From Gammaproteobacteria bacterium (GTDB taxonomy: Bacteria > Pseudomonadota > Gammaproteobacteria > Arenicellales > JAOTYS01): DNA of 14,159 nt. The position numbers were made by a program, and so were the translations under genes. The notes under the pieces are model-generated. The model did not search any database. It was not told the DNA's origin and saw only the letters and a list, made by a program, of their open reading frames with translations. Within the stretch, counting starts at the first letter, position 1; each line of letters opens with the position of its first letter. The stretch lies in assembly GCA_029861795.1 (NCBI GenBank), contig JAOTYS010000075.1, forward strand, positions 1-14,159. Direction: 5' to 3'. This document shows, in pieces, positions 6,431 to 12,862 of this stretch.

Positions 6431-8029
6431 TTGTTGGAGTTAGTTTCCAAGCTCAGAGAGGAGTTCCTTGGCGGCTGGCGGTTTCGGTGGCAAGCGTTGG
6501 GAATTGCGTGGATGGTCGCTCTGATCGGTTGGCTTGGGGTTTCCTTGATTCCGAATCAGTATGGAGCATCGGCGAGAATCTATGTGGATAGCACGTCACG
6601 TCTGGATCAGGTGATTGAGAGAGTGACAATCCAGGGTGATGCCAGCTCCGAGCTCCAGCGAGTGCGCCAGGCGTTGCTGGGTCGACCGACATTGGAACGG
6701 GTCGTGAGTGCGACCGGTATGGATCTCCGTGCCAAGACGGTGGAGGAACGGGAGGCGCTTATTGAGCGCCTGCAAACTCAAGTAGAGGTTCGAGAACTCG
6801 ATCCTGGCGGCCGCGGGTTCCGGGACAACTTGTTCAGTATCAGATATCAGGATCGCGAACGCACGATGGCACTGGCGGTAGTCGAATCGCTCTTGGAGTT
6901 TTTCGTCAACGACGTGCAGCAAGGGCAGCAATCTGGCTCTGCGGAGGCGGAGCTGTTCCTGATGCAGCAGATAGCCGAGTATGAGTCGCAGCTCACGCAG
7001 AGAGAGCAGACTCTTGCCGAGTTCAAACGACAATGGGTGGGCCTATTGCCTGGGGATACAGGAGACTATTATTCGCGTCTTCAGGCGGGACTTAGTGAAT
7101 TACAGAATCTGGAAAGCGAGCTGGTCGTTGCTCGAGACCGGCGCGCTGCTCTCCGTCGGCAGCTGGGTCTTGACCCCGACACGGACACTACGATTCGTGA
7201 CTGGGCATCTATTTCACCCTCGGAAACCGATTCTGATTTAGATGCAAGGATAGCCGAGCTCGAGTCCAGTCTTGGTGATCTGTTATTGCGTTATACGGAC
7301 AGGCACCCCGATTCAGTTGCGGTTCGTGAGCAGCTGGACCAGCTGCGTGCCCAACGTACTCTGGCGTTAGAAAGTCTGCGGTCTGCGGAAACCATCGACA
7401 GCGCCGCTTTCAATGGCAACGCGGTCTACGAGAACATTCAGATAATGCTGAATGGAGTGAATGTCGAACTGGCGGCGCTTCAGTCTCAGGTCCGAGATCG
7501 CCGTGCGTATGTCGAGGGCCTGCGCGGTAAGGTCAACGAAATACCGCAGGTGGAAGCAGAACTTGCTCAACTGACGCGGGACTATGCGCAAGTGCAAGAG
7601 ATCTATGACGAGCTGCGGAGCCGCTTGGAGCGGGAGAGATTGCGCACGGCAGCGGACGTGCTCGAAGACGTCAAGTTTCAGGTTATCGATCCACCCAGTG
7701 CGAGCTACTTCCCGCTGTCTCCCAATCGGGCTCTTCTGACGTTTCTGTGTCTTGTCGCCTCGCTAGGTGCTGGTGTCGGTTTCGCGTACCTTAGAAATAG
7801 GCTTCATCCCGTCTTCTCTAGTGTGCGGACTTTGCGACAGGGACTTGGTGGCCTACCCGTGCTGGGCGCCGTCAGTAGAGTTGTTCCGCCTTACGAACGT
7901 GTAATAGGGCGATTGGGGATGACAGTTTTTGGCGTGGGCGCGCTTTCGCTTTTGATGGCCAGTGGTGCGGTATTCTATTTGGGGGAAACGATTGGGGCGT
8001 CTGTGAGGACGGTCGTCGGCCTGCAGTAA
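6431..8029 (+). CDS. Wzz/Wzc-type chain-length determinant (XrtA/PEP-CTERM-locus type)
   Basis: A 532-residue inner-membrane co-polymerase that would set polymer length and link synthesis to the periplasmic export complex. The N-terminus is cytoplasmic (LREEFLGGWRFRW), followed by a membrane helix at about residues 21-40. A large periplasmic domain, about 41-430, contains long coiled-coil stretches (about 170-250 and 270-400, rich in Glu, Gln, Arg and Leu). The Wzz Pro-rich motif PPSASYFPLSPNR leads into a second helix at about 436-456. A third hydrophobic segment lies at about 498-520, giving the three-helix layout seen in XrtA-locus members. There is no kinase domain; the kinase is the next gene. 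The start is TTG (6431, or TTG 6434), with GTGAGG 8 nt upstream of 6431, and the N-terminal sequence matches the family start. The stop overlaps the kinase ATG (TAATG). Confidence 0.88.
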   Translation: MLELVSKLREEFLGGWRFRWQALGIAWMVALIGWLGVSLIPNQYGASARIYVDSTSRLDQVIERVTIQGDASSELQRVRQALLGRPTLERVVSATGMDLRAKTVEEREALIERLQTQVEVRELDPGGRGFRDNLFSIRYQDRERTMALAVVESLLEFFVNDVQQGQQSGSAEAELFLMQQIAEYESQLTQREQTLAEFKRQWVGLLPGDTGDYYSRLQAGLSELQNLESELVVARDRRAALRRQLGLDPDTDTTIRDWASISPSETDSDLDARIAELESSLGDLLLRYTDRHPDSVAVREQLDQLRAQRTLALESLRSAETIDSAAFNGNAVYENIQIMLNGVNVELAALQSQVRDRRAYVEGLRGKVNEIPQVEAELAQLTRDYAQVQEIYDELRSRLERERLRTAADVLEDVKFQVIDPPSASYFPLSPNRALLTFLCLVASLGAGVGFAYLRNRLHPVFSSVRTLRQGLGGLPVLGAVSRVVPPYERVIGRLGMTVFGVGALSLLMASGAVFYLGETIGASVRTVVGLQ

Positions 8030-8898
8030 TGGGGGGGGCGATCGAGACGGCTCTTGGAAAGCTTGCTGGCGCCCACGCTCTCCAGTCCAAGCAGTTGCGA
8101 GATGCTTCCGGGTCGTCTCCCGCCGCGAAAAAATCCATTGAAGTCGCCGGGCGACCGCTTGTCTTAAATCATGACAGCTTGCGCCACGGGGGCGTGCTAC
8201 CGCCCGACGACGAGGAACACAAGCTAACCAGGTCCTACCGCGCGATCAAGAGGCCCCTAATTATCAATGCGTTCGGAAAGAAGGGGATGCTGGCTGTTTC
8301 CGACGGCGCGCTGATTGCCGTCACCAGCGCGCTCTCGGGCGAAGGTAAGACTTTCACTTGCGTTAATCTGGCTCTCAGCATCGCCCAGGAGAAGGATTGC
8401 ACGGTCACTCTCGTGGATGGTGATTTCGCAAAGCGCCATATCACGGAGGTCCTTGGGGCGGCAGAGGAACCGGGACTCATGGATCTGCTCTCCGACGAGC
8501 ATATGTCCGTCGAGTCTGTTTTGTGTGGAACGGATGTGCCGCACCTCACGGTTCTTCCAGTAGGCAGACCGCGTGCCGACGCTACGGAGCTCTTGGGGAG
8601 TAAGCGTATGGTTGTGCTGGCGAAACAGTTGGTTTCGCTTAGCGACTCAAATATCGTGCTGTTCGATACACCTCCCTTATTGGAAACGAGCGATTCCGTA
8701 ATTCTTGCGGGCCTGGTAGGGCAGATCCTCCTCGTAGTCAAAGCGGGCTCCACGGGGCAAGAATCCGTTGCCGAGGCTGTAGGCCTCTTAGACGGTTCGA
8801 AAGCTATCATGGCCATGCTGAACCAAGCTAATACTGCTAGTTATGACCATGGATACTACGGCTATGACCAAATCGACTCTGCGAATAGAAGCGAATAG
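8029..8898 (+). CDS. CpsD/Wzc-like tyrosine autokinase of the EPS locus
   Basis: A 289-residue bacterial tyrosine (BY) kinase, expected to autophosphorylate its C-terminal tyrosines and so control the chain-length protein. Walker A is TSALSGEGKT at 99-108 (K107). The A' motif is VTLVDGDFAK at 126-135, where the usual 'DAD' is 'DGD'. Walker B is IVLFDTPP at 209-216. The C-terminal tail has a tyrosine cluster, SYDHGYYGYDQ (Y272, Y276, Y277, Y279), the likely phosphorylation sites. The N-terminal 90 residues are polar and probably mediate partner binding, including a short KLTRSYRAIKRPL segment common to this group. The ATG shares a base with the preceding stop and is immediately followed by a run of G (8031-8038). 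The 3' end overlaps the next gene by up to 56 nt. Function within the EPS export system is well supported. Confidence 0.9.
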   Translation: MGGAIETALGKLAGAHALQSKQLRDASGSSPAAKKSIEVAGRPLVLNHDSLRHGGVLPPDDEEHKLTRSYRAIKRPLIINAFGKKGMLAVSDGALIAVTSALSGEGKTFTCVNLALSIAQEKDCTVTLVDGDFAKRHITEVLGAAEEPGLMDLLSDEHMSVESVLCGTDVPHLTVLPVGRPRADATELLGSKRMVVLAKQLVSLSDSNIVLFDTPPLLETSDSVILAGLVGQILLVVKAGSTGQESVAEAVGLLDGSKAIMAMLNQANTASYDHGYYGYDQIDSANRSE

Positions 8899-10207
8899 CA
8901 GAAGCTTAATCGTCACTCGACGTATCGGACTGTCTGTCACTTGGATGTTGGTTTCGTTCTCCGCTGAGAACGTCATGGCAGAATTCGATTTTGAAGTTCA
9001 AACGGGGCTTGTACGAACCGACAATTTGGGACGGCTGAGAGATTCAGAAGTCGACGATGCGATAGCTGGTGCCGGTGTCAGCATTAGGTATGAGGAAATT
9101 CGACCGAATGCCGATGTTGAGCTTCTTGCTAACGTGTCCTACCTCGAATACCTGGATAACAGCTTTGAGCCGGAAACTTTGGAGGCCGTCAGCGCTGCAA
9201 TTGAGTACACGGTAATACCGGATCTTTTTACCTGGAGTTTAGACGACACCTCAGGACAGCAAATTCTCGATCCACTCCAAGCAATCACGCCCAGTAACCG
9301 GGAAGCTACTAACATCCTCGCGACGGGACCCGACATCTCGGTGCGTTTTGGGCAGCGGTGGACGACTACGCTTGGCGGTAGATATATCGATAACTACTAT
9401 GAGATTCGGGAACTTGATAATGAACGGTTGGTGGGTCTTTTGTCTGTGCAGAGAGAACTCTCAATCAACCGCGCGATATCGCTGGAAATTAACACACAAC
9501 GCGTAGAATTTGATGATACTTCCCTGAACGACGATTATGATCGCGATAATCTGTACTTGCTGTTCACTTCGGAAACAGGGCATACAGCTATCGAGGTTAG
9601 TCTAGGAAGAACGGAGTTGCGTGGCCTCGAGACGACAGAATCGGGTCCTCTATTCGCATTAGATGCGTCTCGGCAAATAGGGGCGTACTCGGAGCTGACT
9701 GGTGCCATCGGATCAGGGCTGACCGATGGTGGAGAGATATTCCAGTTCTTGGGCGGGGGCGATTTGGGCGCTACGCAGGACATTGTGGGCGTAAGTGATC
9801 CGTTGAGAAACCGATATGTTGTGGGTGGATTCTCCTTTTTGAGACAACAGACCAATATAGGAGTGACGGCTCGTGTCAGCGATGAGGAGTTTGTGACGAG
9901 GAGCGATCTCGATCGGGGATTATCGAACCTATTGGTCTATTTTTCGCGCGAATTTCAATCCGGCTGGGAAACTCGCATTTCGGCTTCGATGGGGCGGCGA
10001 AGATTTGAGCTTAGCGACCGTAGAGACGAAGATGTGGCGGTCAGGATGGCCGTCAGTCGACGTGTCGGTCGGCAAGCGCGACTCAACTTCAGTTACGACT
10101 ACATCCAACGCGACAGCTCCGAGGTTGATGTGGAATACGAGGAAAATCGTATTGGATTCGGTTTTTCGTATGGAACGGACGTTCTTAACAGCTCCTTTAT
10201 CGACTGA
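8843..10207 (+). CDS. Outer-membrane β-barrel protein, PEP-CTERM/XrtA-locus type
   Basis: A protein of up to 454 residues. After a long basic leader, a hydrophobic stretch (about 28-41, IGLSVTWMLVSFSA) leads to a probable signal peptidase site at VMA|EFDF (after residue 46). The mature part of about 408 residues is a succession of alternating polar/hydrophobic strands separated by Asp/Glu/Asn/Arg-rich loops. Examples are TTTLGGRYIDNYYEI, TNIGVTARVSDEEF and RIGFGFSYGTD. This is the pattern of an outer-membrane β-barrel. It sits where XrtA-type EPS loci carry an uncharacterised β-barrel, directly after the tyrosine kinase. The likely role is the outer-membrane channel or scaffold partner of the short OPX lipoprotein. 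Starts at 8843, 8849 and 8864 are all possible and all overlap the kinase 3' end; none has a clear Shine-Dalgarno. The barrel does not end in an aromatic residue, which is atypical. Confidence 0.75.
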   Translation: MTMDTTAMTKSTLRIEANSRSLIVTRRIGLSVTWMLVSFSAENVMAEFDFEVQTGLVRTDNLGRLRDSEVDDAIAGAGVSIRYEEIRPNADVELLANVSYLEYLDNSFEPETLEAVSAAIEYTVIPDLFTWSLDDTSGQQILDPLQAITPSNREATNILATGPDISVRFGQRWTTTLGGRYIDNYYEIRELDNERLVGLLSVQRELSINRAISLEINTQRVEFDDTSLNDDYDRDNLYLLFTSETGHTAIEVSLGRTELRGLETTESGPLFALDASRQIGAYSELTGAIGSGLTDGGEIFQFLGGGDLGATQDIVGVSDPLRNRYVVGGFSFLRQQTNIGVTARVSDEEFVTRSDLDRGLSNLLVYFSREFQSGWETRISASMGRRRFELSDRRDEDVAVRMAVSRRVGRQARLNFSYDYIQRDSSEVDVEYEENRIGFGFSYGTDVLNSSFID

Positions 10208-10431
10208 TCAGGAGCTTGCCCGCGGACAGAAGGGGTATGGAGGGGCTGTGGTCGCAAGGCTCAATTGGCGCGCTATCCCAGGTAATCGATTGCTGTCTGT
10301 TATAAGCGCGAAACGCATTATCGGCTCCATAGCACTTGGCTTGACTGGCGTCACAATAGGAGCGTGATCTTTCGGTGAATCGTTGGTGTCTCGAGAGCCG
10401 GTCTAGTACTGTTGAAATTGGAGTCCTGTCA

Positions 10432-11553
10432 GTGCTGTCAACCAATCGAAAAGAGGGAGAGCTTACCGCTCAATTTTGCGATCGATTCGACGCGCTGGAA
10501 ACTGAATGGCCGCAGTTTATTGAGCGTTGCGAGGCAGACCATCCGTTCAACACTTATTCTTGGTTGCACACATGGTGGGAACACTTTGGCGGGGCGGGGT
10601 GTGCGATCGCCACTGTACGTCAATCGGGTCGCTTGCTTTGCTGCATACCAACCATGCTGGAGGGCACCGGTTCGAAACGGCGAAGGCGACTGTGGATAAA
10701 TACTCATTCATTCCGATCCGGCCTATTGTGTGATGGTGATGTCCCAGAAGCTATGGGTTTGGCCTTCGATCTCATCCGAGGACTTAAAGATTGGGATTCC
10801 CTGACTCTTTACTATCTTCCAACGGAATATGGGGTTCATCAGGCGCTGAAAGATCAGCTCGAGCATATTGGCGTGCACTATGCTGTTCGGCAGGATATGC
10901 GATCTCCGAGGTTGGAGATTCAGCATTCCTGGAGCGACTATGTGGATAGCCTTAGTGGCAGCCGCCGACAGGCGGAGCGTCGAAAGATGCGTATGTTGTG
11001 TGAAAAGCTAGATGCCCGAATCGAGATCACCACCGGGAGATCCCAGCATCTCGGGGAGATGCTAGAAGATTGTTGGGCCGTTTCCCGTAACAGCTGGAAA
11101 CAGGCTTGGGGCAGTGCAATTGGGATCGATGACCGGCTAATGACCTTCTATGAAGATATTGCCAGACGCAACAGAGATTGGTTGGTGTTGGGATTGGTGT
11201 ATCTTGGCGAGAAGCCCATCGCCTTCGAGTACAATTTACTCTACAAGGATACCTTGTATAACTTAAAGCTAGGGTTCGATGAGCAGCACAAAGAAGTCTC
11301 TCCTGGTCAGGTCCTTCGCTTTAAGATGCTTGAATGGGCCTTTCAAGCTAATGTAAAGTTTTTCGATTTCATGGGACATGAAGCAGAATACAAGAATCGT
11401 TTTAGCAACTGCATGATGCCGCACGAAACAATTCAGATATTTGGCGGGTCGTTGAGTGGTCGGCTAATGGCATGTTACGAGCTGTCCTGTAAGCCGTTGG
11501 CTCGTCGAGTTAGACGCGTGGCCAAGAGTAATTTAAAAGACGCAATATCGTAG
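10432..11553 (+). CDS. Second CelD/BcsL-like GNAT (FemAB-like) acyltransferase
   Basis: A protein of about 373 residues with the same two-domain FemAB/CelD layout as the gene at 4312-5466, but clearly diverged. Aromatic segment YSWLHTWWEHFGG lies at about residues 42-54. The helix SDYVDSLSGSRRQAERRK at about 168-185 opens the second GNAT domain. FFDFMGHEAEYKNRF at about 310-324 is the acyl-CoA-side motif. The predicted role is cytoplasmic acyl or aminoacyl transfer to an EPS precursor. The GTG at 10432 is preferred because GGAG (10420-10423) lies 8 nt upstream. An in-frame GTG at 10375 has AGGAG 12 nt upstream and would add 19 residues. The position after the β-barrel corresponds to the FemAB gene of XrtA-type EPS loci. 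The 167- to 224-base spacer before it shows no clear promoter or terminator. Confidence 0.83.
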   Translation: MLSTNRKEGELTAQFCDRFDALETEWPQFIERCEADHPFNTYSWLHTWWEHFGGAGCAIATVRQSGRLLCCIPTMLEGTGSKRRRRLWINTHSFRSGLLCDGDVPEAMGLAFDLIRGLKDWDSLTLYYLPTEYGVHQALKDQLEHIGVHYAVRQDMRSPRLEIQHSWSDYVDSLSGSRRQAERRKMRMLCEKLDARIEITTGRSQHLGEMLEDCWAVSRNSWKQAWGSAIGIDDRLMTFYEDIARRNRDWLVLGLVYLGEKPIAFEYNLLYKDTLYNLKLGFDEQHKEVSPGQVLRFKMLEWAFQANVKFFDFMGHEAEYKNRFSNCMMPHETIQIFGGSLSGRLMACYELSCKPLARRVRRVAKSNLKDAIS

Positions 11554-11629
11554 TAATCTGCAATCCCCCTAGTTCTTCATCGCGCTCGCGCCGCTAATAG
11601 ATGGTCTTTCGCTACCAGCAGGAGATAGC

Positions 11630-12862
11630 TTGAGAAGGAAGCATGTATTATTTGTGTCGACCCGTGCCCCTTATCCTCTGACGAACGGTCATAATCAGCG
11701 TACCTACAACATTCTCAAGCAGATCTCTAGATACGCGGACGTTTCCTTTTTTGGCTTTTTCGATAAAGAGCTTGACCGGAAGGAAGAGAACGTCGTGCAT
11801 AGCGAAATGGCGAAATTATGTGTTTTTGTGCACTTGGAACACGTGCTCGATGAGACCAACCGCCTTCGCATGTTTCTCTCGCTATTACTTGGCTTCGTCG
11901 AGACGCGACCGTATGTGGCGAAGAAGTACTATAGCAATATGCTTGCGGATGCTATCCGCGATCGCATGAACGATTCTCCGATCGATATCGTGCATCTCGA
12001 TATGTTACCCCTTGCTGAGTATCTGCCACTGTTCGAACATACTCCTGTAGTATTGACGAATCACAACGTGGAGGCGGTTCGTCTGAGACGATGGGCGCGT
12101 TCGGAACGAAATCCTCTCAAGCGCCTGTATCTGTCGGTACAAGCTAATAGATTGGCTTCCTATGAGTCCGCTGTCATGCGGCGCTTGAGTTTTTGCGTCG
12201 CGGTATCCGAGAAGGACAAGGCCTATCTACAACAATTTAATTCTTCCTGTCGTGTATTCGTCGTGCCGAATGGCACGGACACCGAAAAATTTCGGCCAAG
12301 AGCAAATACCACTAGTCGGCAACCGACAATGCTTTGGGTCGGAAGTATGAGTGATCCGTACAACAGAAGCGGGATCAACTATTTTGTTAAGAACGCATTC
12401 GAGTCTATCTTGTCTGCTGTTCCTAATGTCCAGTGGACTGTTGTAGGTAGATGTCCACCATTGGTTCTTCGAAGGCTCCAGTCCAAGTATCCAAACAATG
12501 TCAGTCTTCAGGGTTTTGTTGGAGATGTGCGTCCCCTCTATGATGCTGCGCACGTGTTCATTGCACCCCTAATCAGCGGTTCTGGAACAAAACTCAAAGT
12601 AATCGAAGGGCTGGCGATGGGCAAGGCTCTCGTCACAACTAGCATCGGTGCGGAAGGACTCGCCGTGAAGCACGGTGAGCATCTGCTGATTGCCGACGAT
12701 CCACAGCTATTTGCGGAGCATGTGATCGAATTGCTTAATAATGGTGCGCTCCGGCAAGTCATCGGAGCTCAAGCTCGAACCCTCGCGGAGCAACGCTATG
12801 ATTGGTGCGCTATCGGGGAGTTGCAGCGTGCTGCCTACAAAGCGGTCCTTGAGGAGCGGTGA
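11630..12862 (+). CDS. Family 4 (group 1) glycosyltransferase
   Basis: A 410-residue GT-B fold enzyme, probably cytoplasmic or peripheral to the inner membrane, adding a sugar to the lipid-linked EPS precursor. The N-terminal domain starts HVLFVSTRAPYPLTNGHNQR (residues 5-24), the glycine-containing loop typical of the family. The acceptor domain includes VVLTNHNVEA, and the linker region contains VAVSEKDKAYL. The donor domain begins with TMLWVGSM and contains SGSGTKLKVIEGLAMGKALV (316-335), the nucleotide-sugar binding segment. The start resembles glycosyltransferases of PEP-CTERM/EpsH loci. The start codon is TTG, supported by AGGAG at 11620-11624 with a 5-nt spacer. The next gene begins directly after the stop, so the two are co-translated. 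The sugar is not predictable. Confidence 0.88.
   Translation: MRRKHVLFVSTRAPYPLTNGHNQRTYNILKQISRYADVSFFGFFDKELDRKEENVVHSEMAKLCVFVHLEHVLDETNRLRMFLSLLLGFVETRPYVAKKYYSNMLADAIRDRMNDSPIDIVHLDMLPLAEYLPLFEHTPVVLTNHNVEAVRLRRWARSERNPLKRLYLSVQANRLASYESAVMRRLSFCVAVSEKDKAYLQQFNSSCRVFVVPNGTDTEKFRPRANTTSRQPTMLWVGSMSDPYNRSGINYFVKNAFESILSAVPNVQWTVVGRCPPLVLRRLQSKYPNNVSLQGFVGDVRPLYDAAHVFIAPLISGSGTKLKVIEGLAMGKALVTTSIGAEGLAVKHGEHLLIADDPQLFAEHVIELLNNGALRQVIGAQARTLAEQRYDWCAIGELQRAAYKAVLEER

Noticed and set aside
6596..7033. Minus-strand open frame of 145 codons
   Set aside because: It is antisense to the coiled-coil region of the chain-length determinant. Its Leu/Arg-rich composition is the expected complement of Gln/Glu-rich coding sequence.
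8235..8816. Long open frame of 193 codons on the minus strand
   Set aside because: It lies antisense to the well-supported tyrosine kinase, has Ser/Arg/Thr-rich composition typical of a shadow frame, and shows no recognisable motif.
10236..10332. TATGGAG...CTCCATA inverted repeat in the spacer after the β-barrel gene
   Set aside because: Seven-base arms separated by about 80 nt are expected by chance, and no T-tract or other signal accompanies them.
10005..10367. Plus-strand open frame of 120 codons extending past the β-barrel stop
   Set aside because: Most of it overlaps the β-barrel gene in another frame, and the tail beyond 10207 shows no family features or ribosome-binding site.
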